DNA of 27,296 bases from Marinobacterium_E sp035458585 (lineage in GTDB: Bacteria > Pseudomonadota > Gammaproteobacteria > Pseudomonadales > Balneatricaceae). The position numbers and the translations under genes are program-made. The stretch spans positions 1 to 27,296 of the forward strand of contig DATHZN010000023.1 of assembly GCA_035458585.1 (NCBI GenBank). Reading direction: 5' to 3'. The notes beneath the pieces were generated by a model. The model had not been told where the DNA came from and searched no databases. It worked only from the letters and a program-made list of their open reading frames with translations. Positions 1 to 7,857 of the stretch are shown here, one piece after another. Positions within the stretch are counted from its first letter, which is position 1, and every line of letters begins with the position of its first letter.

Positions 1-1035
1 AACACTGGCCACAGAGGTTTCGATATCGCGAACCAGTGAGCGCGTCGATTGTGTGACCTCACGTAGTTTATCGTCATACTCGTACCCACTCTGAGCTGCC
101 AGATACTCAGCCTGTTTTTCAGCAGCACTCGTGGCACCCCCACGGTAGAGAGGTATCGTCAGCGTCAGGCCAACTTGCGAGTCTGCTCGACTGCGCATGA
201 AGTTATCTTCACCCGAGTTTAGGGAGGCAGATAAGGATAGGGTTGGCATAGCAGCGGCCCGGTAAGCTTCGAGATTCTGATTAGCGGCACGTTCGCTCAG
301 TTGAAAAGACTGTAGTGCAAGATTGCCCTGCAGTGCTTTCGCTACCCACTGTTCTGTATCTGATACCTCCAGCCCTAGAATCGGGTAGTCCGGACTAAGC
401 GGTGCAACCGAATTGATTGCCAGACCAGAAACTCGCTCCATGGCTTCAAAGCTGTTTGCTAAAGCGCCTTTTGCATCAATAAGTCCAACGCGGGCATCGT
501 CGTATGAGGCTCGAGCCTCGAGGACGTCAGTCAGAGCAATCAGTCCCACCTCAAACTGAGCATTCACCTGATCAAGTCGGCGTGAAAGCGCACGTTCACG
601 CGACTCAGCTACCTCCAGCGTTGCCTGTGCGCTAAGGATATCCAGGTAGGCGTTAACAACGCGCAAAATAAGACCCTGCTCAGCCAGAGACAGGCTCAGC
701 TTCGCCTGTTCAGATAGCGTCTGAGCACGATCGTAGTTGTACCACTTGTTTAGATCAAAAAGAGGCTGACTAAGACTCAGTGTAAAACCGCTGGCAACAT
801 CTGTGAGGTTAGTATCAGAAGCGCTTCCCGTGAGTGTAACGCTGGGAAGAGTACTGGCTTTAGCGATTGGCTCCGCCTGAAGGCCCGCATTGGCCTGCGC
901 CTGAGCCGCTAGCAGCTCAGCGTCATAATTTCGCGCTTGCTGATAAAGGTCATTTAATTGGTTTGCTTGTACACCGCCTGCCAGCGTTAAAGCGGCAATC
1001 GCGAGCGAGAGTTTGGTGCGCAAATTGAGAGTCAT
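1..1035 (-). CDS. tolC: TolC-family outer-membrane efflux protein, N-terminal part (3' end outside window)
   Basis: This is an outer-membrane channel of the TolC family, which docks with inner-membrane pumps and periplasmic adaptors to export drugs and proteins. The frame is open for 345 codons from an ATG at 1035 to the window edge, so the C-terminal part is missing. Residues 1-24 form a signal peptide (cleavage likely after GGVQA). The mature part begins NQLNDLYQQARNYDAEL, the usual TolC start, and the outer-membrane-efflux repeats follow: SLSQPLFDLNKW near residue 90, then long helices (VVNAYLDILSAQ, QVNAQFEVGLIALTDVLEA). The second half repeats the pattern with LTIPLYRGG. An AAGGA lies 7 bases before the ATG. 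It is separated from the aminotransferase gene upstream by a terminator, so it has its own promoter. The family is certain; orthology to E. coli TolC itself is inferred. Confidence 0.93.
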   Translation of the reverse strand, partial: MTLNLRTKLSLAIAALTLAGGVQANQLNDLYQQARNYDAELLAAQAQANAGLQAEPIAKASTLPSVTLTGSASDTNLTDVASGFTLSLSQPLFDLNKWYNYDRAQTLSEQAKLSLSLAEQGLILRVVNAYLDILSAQATLEVAESRERALSRRLDQVNAQFEVGLIALTDVLEARASYDDARVGLIDAKGALANSFEAMERVSGLAINSVAPLSPDYPILGLEVSDTEQWVAKALQGNLALQSFQLSERAANQNLEAYRAAAMPTLSLSASLNSGEDNFMRSRADSQVGLTLTIPLYRGGATSAAEKQAEYLAAQSGYEYDDKLREVTQSTRSLVRDIETSVASV

Positions 1036-1160
1036 GAATAATCCTTGATTAGCGGTCTCTTTAGCAGGGCTTATTTGATGTCTTGGACATTACTGATGCA
1101 ATCACTCACGCTAACATATCAGAGTCATAAACTTAGCAGATAATGGACTGAATTCAGAGA

Positions 1161-1188
1161 TAAAAAAACCAGAGCCTTGGCTCTGGTT
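1161..1188 (-). terminator. Rho-independent terminator of the aspartate aminotransferase gene
   Basis: A perfect inverted repeat AACCAGAGCC-TT-GGCTCTGGTT occupies 1167-1188. Read on the minus strand it is followed by seven T residues (1168-1162). It lies 23 bases beyond the aminotransferase stop and separates that gene from tolC. Confidence 0.9.
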
Positions 1189-1210
1189 CTCTACGCAGAT
1201 AAACCTGTTT

Positions 1211-2395
1211 TTAGCTCAGTGCTTTTGCAATCCGCGCAATGGCATCCTGCAGGACATCCATGCTGGTTGCGAACGAGAGGCGCATATTGCCGGGTGCACC
1301 GAATGCAGAGCCCGGTACCAGAGCAACTCCCGCGTCTGTCAGCAGGTATTCGGCGAGAGCGATATCGTCCGCGAACTGATCTGACCCTTCAATGACTTTG
1401 TGAAAGCTTGGAAACGCATAGAAAGTTCCGTCCGCCGGGATGCACTCTACGCCTGGAATCTCATTCAGGGCGTTGACAACAAACTCGTGACGCTGGCGAA
1501 AAGCCACCACCATCTCTTCTACACACTCCAAACCACCATTAAGCGCGGCAACCGCAGCCGCTTGAGCGATAGAGCAGGGGTTCGAGGTAGATTGTGATTG
1601 CACCTTTTTCATAGCACCAATCAACTTGGCTGGACCCGCTGCGTAACCGATACGCCAACCGGTCATTGAGTAAGCTTTTGATACTCCGTTCAACACAATT
1701 GTACGCTCGTATAGATCGGGAGCTGCATTGAGAATATTGACGAAGGGCTTGTCATTGAAACGTATGTGCTCATACATGTCGTCAGTAGCAATAAGCACTT
1801 CGGGGTATTTACGCAGAACGTCAGCCAACGCCGCCAGCTCTTCGTGTTCGTAGGCTACACCGGTAGGGTTTGACGGGCTGTTTAGAACCACCAGTCTTGT
1901 CTTGTCAGTGATGGCCGCCTCAAGCTGTTGCGGTGTCATTTTAAAGCGCTGTTCTTGAGTCGTGGTAATGATCACCGGCGTCGCATCAGCAACGATAACC
2001 ATATCGGGGTAAGAGACCCAGTAGGGTGCAGGCACGATGACCTCATCACCCTCGTTAAGCAGCGCCAGAGCCATGTTGAAGAAGCTCTGCTTACCGCCGC
2101 TCGACACTAGGATCTGATTCGCTGCATATTCAAGCCCGTTCTCACGCTTAAATTTGTCAATAATTGCCTTCTTCAGGGCAGGTGTGCCATCAACGGCAGT
2201 ATACTTGGTCATGCCCGCGTTAATCGCCTCGATAGCGGCCGATTTGATGTGTTGCGGGGTATCAAAATCAGGTTCGCCGGCGCCTAGGCCGATTATATCC
2301 TTGCCGGCAGCCTTCAGCTCCGCAGCACGATTTGTGACCGCCAGTGTTGGCGATGGCTTGATGGCGTTTACGCGGTTGGAAAGTTGAACGTCCAA
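1211..2395 (-). CDS. aspC: Aspartate aminotransferase, class I (gamma subgroup)
   Basis: This is a PLP-dependent cytosolic aminotransferase that interconverts aspartate and oxaloacetate with glutamate and 2-oxoglutarate. The 394-residue length fits the Thermus/Rhizobium-type subgroup Ib/gamma rather than E. coli AspC. Visible landmarks are IKPSPTLAVTNRAAELK near the N-terminus, GAGEPDFDTP (38-47), NSPSNPTG (172-179), the PLP lysine K240 in NGVSKAYSMTGWRIGY, and the substrate-carboxylate arginine R372 in NMRLSFATS. The start is a TTG, supported by AGAGGA eight bases upstream; no in-frame ATG lies near. A terminator follows. Its promoter overlaps that of uvrB, which is transcribed the other way. 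Related prephenate or tyrosine transaminase activities cannot be excluded. Confidence 0.93.
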   Translation of the reverse strand: MDVQLSNRVNAIKPSPTLAVTNRAAELKAAGKDIIGLGAGEPDFDTPQHIKSAAIEAINAGMTKYTAVDGTPALKKAIIDKFKRENGLEYAANQILVSSGGKQSFFNMALALLNEGDEVIVPAPYWVSYPDMVIVADATPVIITTTQEQRFKMTPQQLEAAITDKTRLVVLNSPSNPTGVAYEHEELAALADVLRKYPEVLIATDDMYEHIRFNDKPFVNILNAAPDLYERTIVLNGVSKAYSMTGWRIGYAAGPAKLIGAMKKVQSQSTSNPCSIAQAAAVAALNGGLECVEEMVVAFRQRHEFVVNALNEIPGVECIPADGTFYAFPSFHKVIEGSDQFADDIALAEYLLTDAGVALVPGSAFGAPGNMRLSFATSMDVLQDAIARIAKALS

Positions 2396-2442
2396 TCCAG
2401 TAATCCTCTGAAGAATTAAATTAGTGCGAAAAGTGCGAACAA

Positions 2443-2472
2443 ATTATACAGCATCTTCGTTATAGGTATAAT
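2443..2472. promoter_or_regulatory. Overlapping divergent promoters of aspC (-) and uvrB (+)
   Basis: On the plus strand a TATAAT at 2467-2472 is preceded at 16 bases by TATACA (2445-2450), suiting uvrB. On the minus strand a TATAAT at 2448-2443 suits aspC; its -35 region (about 2466-2471) falls on the uvrB -10. The two -10 boxes form a perfect inverted repeat, ATTATAC (2443-2449) and GTATAAT (2466-2472). I saw no CTGT-N8-ACAG LexA box here. The -35 matches are weak, so this is inferred from pattern only. Confidence 0.6.
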
Positions 2473-2563
2473 CCCCGGTTGCGTTGTACAGTCGCTGTTT
2501 TTAATCATCATGGCCTGCTGTAGTCATTTTTTCACTCTTCTTGCCTGTTTTATTGGAGCTCGC

Positions 2564-4591
2564 ATGAAAACACCCTTTGAGGTGCACTCTAAATTCCAGC
2601 CTGCCGGTGATCAGCCTACTGCCATAGCCGGTCTGGTGGACGGTTTGGAGTCTGGCCTGGCGGCTCAGACCCTTTTGGGCGTCACAGGTTCAGGTAAAAC
2701 ATTTACTATTGCGAATGTGATTGCCCAATCACAACGCCCGACGATTATTCTGGCGCATAACAAAACTTTGGCCGCCCAGCTTTACGGCGAGTTCAAAGAG
2801 TTCTTTCCGAATAATTCGGTTGAGTATTTTGTCTCGTACTACGACTACTATCAGCCGGAAGCCTACGTACCATCGAGTGACACGTTTATCGAGAAGGATG
2901 CGTCGATCAATGATCACATTGAACAGATGCGGCTATCAGCAACTAAAGCACTCCTCGAACGTGAAGATGCGATCATAGTCGCCACTGTATCGGCCATCTA
3001 TGGTTTGGGTGATCCTAAATCTTATCTAGCAATGATGCTTCACCTTGATCGCGGCGATCGGATTGATCAGCGCTCGCTGCTGCGCCGACTTGCAGAGTTG
3101 CAGTACACACGCAACGAGACTGAGCTTCACCGAGGCACGTACAGGGTGCGCGGTGACGTAATAGATGTATTTCCAGCGGAGTCTGAGAAAGAGGCGCTTC
3201 GAGTTGAGCTGTTTGATGATGAGATTGAACAGCTCGCTTGGTTTGATCCGCTGACCGGGGAGATCTTGCGAAAGGTTCCACGTGCAACGATCTACCCCAA
3301 AACACACTATGTTACGCCGCGTGAGACGCTTTTGGAGGCGGTAGAACATATTAAAGAGGAGTTGCGTGAGCGTCTGAAGGATCTGCGCGATCAAGATAAG
3401 CTTGTTGAAGCACAGCGTCTGGAGCAGCGAACGCTTTATGATATTGAGATGATTCTGGAGCTTGGGTACTGCTCAGGGATTGAGAACTACTCGCGCTATC
3501 TCTCCGGTCGTGGCCCCGGTATGCCACCGCCCACGCTGTTCGAATATCTACCGGACAATGCGCTCTGCGTGATTGATGAGTCACACGTTACCGTGCCTCA
3601 GTTAGGAGCGATGTACAAAGGCGACAGGTCGCGCAAGGAGACCCTTGTGCAGTATGGTTTTCGCTTACCCTCGGCCATGGACAATCGCCCTTTGCGCTTT
3701 GAGGAGTGGGAGCGCTTGGCACCCCAACTCATTTTTGTCTCTGCTACACCGAGCAAATATGAAGCAGCTCATGCTCAACAGATCTGTGAGCAGGTTGTTC
3801 GCCCAACAGGTCTGGTTGATCCCCTGGTGGAGATTCGTCCGGCGCAGACACAGGTAGACGATCTTCTTGGTGAAATTCGAAAAGTTACGGCCCGTGAAGA
3901 GCGAGTGATAGTTACGGTACTCACCAAACGCATGGCGGAGGACCTGACCGAATATCTTGCGGAGCACAATATACGCGTGCGATATCTGCACTCAGATATC
4001 GATACGGTAGAACGAGTTGAAATTATTCGCGATCTTCGAATCGGGGAGTTTGATGTGCTGGTCGGCATCAACCTGTTGCGAGAGGGTATTGATATGCCGG
4101 AAGTGGCACTCGTTGCAATTCTCGACGCCGATAAAGAGGGTTTCCTGCGCTCCGATACGTCTTTGATTCAAACGATTGGACGGGCTGCGCGGAACCTCTC
4201 GGGGCGAGCGATTCTCTACGCAGACCGCATAACCGGTTCAATGCAACGGGCGATGGACGAGACGGAGCGCCGCCGAACTAAACAGCTAGAGTTCAACGAA
4301 GAGCACGGCATCATACCCAAAGGGATAAAAAAATCAGTCGCCGATATCATGGAAGGGGCTGTTATCCCGGGCAAAAAGGTTGGTCGAGGACGTCAGTCTA
4401 AAGTGGCAGAGCCTGAGGCGGACTATAACTTCGATCCGAGCCGCATGAGTTCGAGCGATCTTGCCAAGGCACTTAATCAACTTGAGGATCAAATGTACGA
4501 AGCGGCACGTAACTTACAGTTCGAGCGTGCGGCCCAATTGCGCGATCAGTTACAGCAGCTCAAACATGCTCAGCTTGCGAGTAACGATTAA
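2564..4591 (+). CDS. uvrB: Excinuclease ABC subunit UvrB
   Basis: UvrB is the damage-verifying helicase-like subunit of nucleotide excision repair; it receives damaged DNA from UvrA and recruits UvrC. From the ATG at 2564 the protein has 675 residues, against 673 in E. coli. The start is set by TTGGAG five bases upstream and by the canonical opening MKTPFEVHSKFQPAGDQPTA; an in-frame ATG at 2510 would add 18 residues foreign to the family. Walker A is GVTGSGKT (39-46). The beta-hairpin that clamps DNA is YYDYYQPEAYVPSSD, the DEAD-like box is VIDESH, and motif VI is QTIGRAARN. The C-terminal UVR domain (about 640-670, MYEAARNLQFERAAQLRDQ) binds UvrC. It is followed at once by the tRNA promoter and has no separate terminator of its own. 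Confidence 0.98.
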   Translation: MKTPFEVHSKFQPAGDQPTAIAGLVDGLESGLAAQTLLGVTGSGKTFTIANVIAQSQRPTIILAHNKTLAAQLYGEFKEFFPNNSVEYFVSYYDYYQPEAYVPSSDTFIEKDASINDHIEQMRLSATKALLEREDAIIVATVSAIYGLGDPKSYLAMMLHLDRGDRIDQRSLLRRLAELQYTRNETELHRGTYRVRGDVIDVFPAESEKEALRVELFDDEIEQLAWFDPLTGEILRKVPRATIYPKTHYVTPRETLLEAVEHIKEELRERLKDLRDQDKLVEAQRLEQRTLYDIEMILELGYCSGIENYSRYLSGRGPGMPPPTLFEYLPDNALCVIDESHVTVPQLGAMYKGDRSRKETLVQYGFRLPSAMDNRPLRFEEWERLAPQLIFVSATPSKYEAAHAQQICEQVVRPTGLVDPLVEIRPAQTQVDDLLGEIRKVTAREERVIVTVLTKRMAEDLTEYLAEHNIRVRYLHSDIDTVERVEIIRDLRIGEFDVLVGINLLREGIDMPEVALVAILDADKEGFLRSDTSLIQTIGRAARNLSGRAILYADRITGSMQRAMDETERRRTKQLEFNEEHGIIPKGIKKSVADIMEGAVIPGKKVGRGRQSKVAEPEADYNFDPSRMSSSDLAKALNQLEDQMYEAARNLQFERAAQLRDQLQQLKHAQLASND

Positions 4592-4594
4592 CGC

Positions 4595-4622
4595 TTGCCA
4601 ACTAAAATCTCGCGGCTATAAT
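4595..4622 (+). promoter_or_regulatory. Promoter of tRNA-Val
   Basis: TTGCCA (4595-4600), a 16-base spacer and TATAAT (4617-4622), followed by a GC-rich discriminator ACGCGCC. The GC-rich discriminator is typical of stable-RNA promoters under stringent control. The -35 lies three bases after the uvrB stop codon. Confidence 0.8.
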
Positions 4623-4635
4623 ACGCGCCAGTTGT

Positions 4636-4712
4636 ACGACCGTAGCTCAGTTGGTTAGAGCACCACCTTGACATGGTGGGGGTCGGAAGTTCGAGTCTTC
4701 TCGGTCGTACCA
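4636..4712 (+). tRNA. tRNA-Val (anticodon GAC)
   Basis: A full cloverleaf of 77 bases with encoded CCA (4710-4712). The acceptor stem is ACGACCG (4636-4642) with CGGTCGT (4702-4708) and discriminator A. The D arm is GCTC-AGTTGGTTA-GAGC. The anticodon stem-loop is CCACC-TTGACAT-GGTGG with anticodon GAC at 4670-4672. The T arm is GGAAG-TTCGAGT-CTTCT. The D and anticodon arms match the E. coli tRNA-Val(GAC) as I recall it. The first acceptor pair is A-U rather than G-C. Confidence 0.97.
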
Positions 4713-4720
4713 ATTAAATG

Positions 4721-4752
4721 AGGCACTTAGGCGAAAGTCAGGTGCTTTTTTT
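4721..4752 (+). terminator. Rho-independent terminator after tRNA-Val
   Basis: GCACTT (4723-4728) pairs with AGGTGC (4740-4745), with one G-U pair, and seven T residues follow (4746-4752). Confidence 0.8.
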
Positions 4753-5132
4753 ATGTCTTGAAGTTTGTCTGGCGGTCATTACCTCGCTTACGCCGCACTA
4801 CCTTAAAATTTCGCTGGTACGCTGATCAGGAATCTGTAACAACCGTTGACGATGAGGTCCCGTCAAAAGCAGCTTTAGGTGCCCACCAAATGAAATCTAA
4901 GTTTGCCCAGTTAGGCGTTATTTTTAAAACCGTATGAAATCCATCCAAATTCATAAATGGCCTTGCTTCTGATACCCGCAAGGAAATATCGCTGTTCAAT
5001 TATCTTTTTCTGTAAAAAATAATCTCACTCTTTATCGGCCGGTTGCATATTATTGGCCGTCTACGCTAAGAAAACATTCAAAGACATGTACGATAGGTTC
5101 CCTTAGCTGGGCGCCGATTTTGGAGAATCATC
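4753..5132. other. Intergenic stretch between tRNA-Val and the MORN-repeat gene
   Basis: No coding sequence is recognisable in any frame. The left part looks like unremarkable non-coding DNA. The right part is AT-rich and contains a short inverted repeat, CGGCC (5036-5040) and GGCCG (5055-5059), around a TATTAT -10-like hexamer (5048-5053) that could serve the MORN gene; no good -35 is seen. I found no integrase remnant and no copy of the tRNA 3' end that would mark an attachment site. Confidence 0.5.
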
Positions 5133-5615
5133 ATGCGAATTGCCCGTCCATCGGCCTTTATTTTTTTCATTCTTACCCTACCGGTGCACGGTCAGACACT
5201 TGACGATCTGATCAAGAGAGAGGGCATTTACTATGAGGAATCCAGTAATGTGCCCTTTTCCGGAGTGATTAAAGGTAGGGATCGAGGAGCATTTACCAAC
5301 GGATTTAAGGAGGGTCTATGGCTGTATCATCACGAAAACGGCTCTTTAAGCCACAAAGGTCATTACAAAAATGGCAAGCGCGACGGGGTCTGGGAGGGAT
5401 ACTATGCCAACGGACAGCTGTTCTATAAAGGCGAGTTTCGCGAGGGCGTAAAGGTTGGTAAATGGGAAAGTTATTACGACAACCGAAAGACATTTTACAA
5501 AGGTGAGTATAGAGACGGTAGGGAGGAGGGAATCTGGGTTGGGTTTAATCCAGACGGCTCAGTGTGGGAGTACAGAACGGGGATGTTTAAGAACGGCGTA
5601 AAAATTAAAAAGTAA
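5133..5615 (+). CDS. Secreted MORN-repeat protein
   Basis: A 160-residue exported protein of unknown role. Residues 1-20 are a signal peptide (hydrophobic FIFFILTLPVHG, cleavage likely before QTLDD), with no lipobox cysteine. From about residue 45 the chain is made of four MORN_2-type repeats with the pattern G-x-W-x5-NG-x4-YKGxYxxGxxxG, for example HENGSLSHKGHYKNGKRDG and YANGQLFYKGEFREGVKVG. It has GGAG seven bases upstream of its ATG. Such repeat proteins are common in Bacteroidetes and in marine gammaproteobacteria and are often labelled antitoxin YwqK-like, but nothing near it looks like a toxin. It stands alone between the tRNA and the cytochrome operon. A structural or scaffolding role in the periplasm is the most that can be inferred. 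Confidence 0.85.
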   Translation: MRIARPSAFIFFILTLPVHGQTLDDLIKREGIYYEESSNVPFSGVIKGRDRGAFTNGFKEGLWLYHHENGSLSHKGHYKNGKRDGVWEGYYANGQLFYKGEFREGVKVGKWESYYDNRKTFYKGEYRDGREEGIWVGFNPDGSVWEYRTGMFKNGVKIKK

Positions 5616-5878
5616 TTTAGTCGGTCGGACTCAGTTAACTAGCTGCGCTTCTATTGATCTAAAACAGGGCATAACCTTCGGAAAGACCTCTAAAAGACTC
5701 AGTTATTGAATACAATATTGCTGTTATACATAAGCAAATTATAAAAAGATATTTCACATCACGGTATGTGATATTGACGAAATAGTCAGAGTGGTCGATG
5801 CTAAAGCGTGGTCTTTAAAAATGTGTCTTGCACATTTTTAGGGCCCAAATAATAACAAAAACCAGAAGGAGAGTCAAC
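5616..5878. promoter_or_regulatory. Leader of the cytochrome c / PQQ dehydrogenase unit with two inverted repeats
   Basis: An inverted repeat TCACAT-N6-ATGTGA lies at 5754-5771, directly before a TTGACG (5774-5779) that could be a -35; the matching -10 is poor. A second inverted repeat, TAAAAATGTG-TCTTG-CACATTTTTA, lies at 5816-5840 and would form a ten-pair hairpin in the mRNA leader, ending in a short T run. Both repeats share the arms CACAT/ATGTG. The first may be an operator and the second a leader hairpin or attenuator; both roles are inferred. Confidence 0.5.
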
Positions 5879-6202
5879 TTGTTAAAATATACCGGTCCAT
5901 TGACCTTGGCAGTGATTCTTGGTTTATCTAATTCGGCTTTTGCTGGTGACCCAGTAGCAGGTGAAAAACGGTTCCATGAGTCATGTCATGCCTGTCATGG
6001 ACCAGCCGGAAAAGGGGCATCAAGCTACCCGAAAGTCTCGGGTAACTCTATCGAGTACACACGGGACAAACTCAAGGCTTATCGAGAGGGCCAGAAGTTT
6101 GGACCGAATTCATCCCTGATGATCATGATGGCTAAGCCTCTTTCCGACGAAGAAATTGAAAATTTATCAGCTTATTTGAAAGACGCAAAATACAAACAAT
6201 AA
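5879..6202 (+). CDS. Periplasmic class I cytochrome c
   Basis: A single-haem electron carrier. With the TTG at 5879 as start (AGAAGGAG seven bases upstream) it has 107 residues and opens with a clean signal peptide, cleavage expected after SNSAFA. A longer reading from a TTG at 5828 would begin inside a leader hairpin and spoil the signal peptide. The haem site is CHACH, followed by GPAGKG. Met residues in SLMIMMAKPLS just before the last helix supply the likely distal ligand, and the C-terminal helix LSDEEIENLSAYL is typical of cytochrome c-553-like proteins. The next gene, 11 bases downstream, encodes a PQQ-type dehydrogenase, so the cytochrome probably takes its electrons. Confidence 0.92.
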   Translation: MLKYTGPLTLAVILGLSNSAFAGDPVAGEKRFHESCHACHGPAGKGASSYPKVSGNSIEYTRDKLKAYREGQKFGPNSSLMIMMAKPLSDEEIENLSAYLKDAKYKQ

Positions 6203-6213
6203 GGAGTCTTCCT

Positions 6214-7524
6214 GTGAAGCATTTAATTAAGAAGTCGCTTGTCACCTCGGCAGTGTCAGTGCTGGCCCTAAGTGGTTCGATTGCTTATGGTGCCGGCATG
6301 GATGTGCCGATGATCAAAGTTACACCTGTACTTGAAGGTTTAGAATCGCCCTGGGATATGAACGTTCGGGCTGATGGCACGATGTTTTACACAGAAAAGT
6401 GTAAAGGCTTATCTATGCGCTCGCCCGATGGAACAGTCACCAACATCTACGGCATGAATGGATCGTCAGGGTATGCGAGCTCTGGTGCTGACCTCTTCTG
6501 TGAAGGGCAAGCCGGTATGATGGGGGTCGCGGCAGATCGCCACTTTGATCAGAATCGACGCCTGTACGTTGCATCGACATCCAACAAGTATCATGGCAGC
6601 GGCTGTAAAACTAACTTTGAACGTTGTGACGGTAACATTGTGATGCGTTTGACGCTGAGTGAGGACCTGAAGAGCGTTGTTGATCGAACCGATATCGTCA
6701 CTGATATTCAGTACAAGCCGTTCGAGTCAAATCAGCCCTTTGGTGGACCCGGTGCGCACAACGGTGGACGACTACGTGTTGGTCCCGGCGGTTATCTGTG
6801 GATAGCTGGTGGAGATCGCCATAGAGGCGTTTGCCCGCAGTCTCCAACACTGCTTTGCGGTAAGGTACTTCGCGTTGACACGGACGGTAACGCCCACCCA
6901 GACAACAACCCTCCGGAAGGCTTTGACAAACGCATCTACACCTACGGCCACCGTAACGTGCAGGGTATCGATTTTCGTCCTAGCGATGGTAAAGCGTTTA
7001 CCGCAGAGCACGGTCCATGGCATAGCGACGAAATCACAGCGCTAGTGAATGGTGGAAATGGGGGCTGGGATCCGCAGCAGAATACCGCAGGTCGTGGCGA
7101 GTGCCCTGATGAATATTGTGGTTACATGCCAGAACAGATGGATGGAATGGATCCCGCAGTTCGTGCATCTTTCATGCCTATGAGTGATACTCGATTTGAC
7201 GATCTGATGCATCCAACCTGGAACAACAACGGATGGTCTCAAGGCACGTCATCGGCAGCGTTTTTGAAGGGTGAGAACTGGGGTATTTACGAAGGACGAT
7301 TGGCTACTGGTGTCCTTGGTATAGGCTTTGGTGGCACACCAATCGGCCAGCGCATCGACATGGTAAGCATTACACCGGACGGCCTCGGAATCAACGGCAT
7401 CACTCGCATGCCTTTGGGTTTCTCGAAGCGTTTTCGCGGTCTAGTCATGGCGCCTGATAACTCACTTTACGTCGCTGTAGATGAAGGTGAAATTTATCAA
7501 GTTACTGCGACCAGTATGCAGTAG
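6214..7524 (+). CDS. Secreted PQQ-dependent sugar dehydrogenase (glucose/sorbosone dehydrogenase family)
   Basis: A six-bladed beta-propeller oxidoreductase of the soluble glucose dehydrogenase/sorbosone dehydrogenase family. The 436 residues start at a GTG with AAGGAG seven bases upstream and a signal peptide to about residue 26. Family landmarks are SPWDMNVRADG (45-55), AHNGGRLRVGPGGYLW (181-196) with the likely catalytic base H182, GKVLRVDTDG with PDNNP, YTYGHRNVQG with the PQQ-binding arginine R247, AEHGPWHSDEI, GGNGGWD and FRGLVMAPDNSLYVA. These correspond to the H144 and R228 regions of the Acinetobacter enzyme as I recall them. Eight cysteines in the mature part, most in close pairs (C131/C138, C207/C215, C297/C302), suggest disulphides. 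It shares an operon with the cytochrome c. The substrate is unknown. Confidence 0.9.
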   Translation: MKHLIKKSLVTSAVSVLALSGSIAYGAGMDVPMIKVTPVLEGLESPWDMNVRADGTMFYTEKCKGLSMRSPDGTVTNIYGMNGSSGYASSGADLFCEGQAGMMGVAADRHFDQNRRLYVASTSNKYHGSGCKTNFERCDGNIVMRLTLSEDLKSVVDRTDIVTDIQYKPFESNQPFGGPGAHNGGRLRVGPGGYLWIAGGDRHRGVCPQSPTLLCGKVLRVDTDGNAHPDNNPPEGFDKRIYTYGHRNVQGIDFRPSDGKAFTAEHGPWHSDEITALVNGGNGGWDPQQNTAGRGECPDEYCGYMPEQMDGMDPAVRASFMPMSDTRFDDLMHPTWNNNGWSQGTSSAAFLKGENWGIYEGRLATGVLGIGFGGTPIGQRIDMVSITPDGLGINGITRMPLGFSKRFRGLVMAPDNSLYVAVDEGEIYQVTATSMQ

Positions 7525-7559
7525 GAATCATCATACGATTGGTGATTTAACCACTCATG

Positions 7560-7594
7560 AGAGCGGTCAAACTTGAGTTTGGCCGCTCTTTTTT
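7560..7594 (+). terminator. Rho-independent terminator of the cytochrome/dehydrogenase unit
   Basis: AGAGCGGTCAAAC (7560-7572), loop TTGA, and GTTTGGCCGCTCT (7577-7589) pair over 13 positions with one G-U. A run of T follows (7589-7594). Confidence 0.92.
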
Positions 7595-7857
7595 ATTCTT
7601 GAGCGGTGATGGGAATGACAAACATCATGCATAGCCACACTTCCTTCGAAAGTCTGTCCGCAATTGTCAGTGAAAATTCAATTGTGAGCGGACGAAAGTT
7701 GCTATCAGCTGTTTGGCAAGGGCCTAGCGTTAGCGGTAGTTTGCGACTGTTGGTCTGACATTATTATCATTGTGCGAATGCCCGGGCAGTCTAAATGGGC
7801 GTTAAAATCGTTAAATAAGGGGCAACCTTCTAAAAAACAATAAAACAGGTTAGTTCG
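7595..7857. other. Intergenic stretch before the DUF2244 gene, with one imperfect inverted repeat
   Basis: No gene is seen. GTCCGCAATTG (7656-7666) and CAATT-GTGA-GCGGAC (7679-7693) form an inverted repeat with a four-base bulge. There is no T run, so it is not a normal terminator. The start of the next gene has only a weak AGG as ribosome site and no clear promoter. Confidence 0.4.

Noticed and set aside
2396..2563. LexA (SOS) box before uvrB
   Set aside because: No CTGT-N8-ACAG match was seen; the ACAG tetramers present lack a partner at the right distance.
4636..5132. tRNA-Val as integration site of a genomic island
   Set aside because: No integrase and no repeated copy of the tRNA 3' end was found downstream in the window, so an island is not supported.
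5754..5771. CRP-type site
   Set aside because: The arms are TCACAT then ATGTGA, the reverse of the TGTGA-N6-TCACA arrangement.
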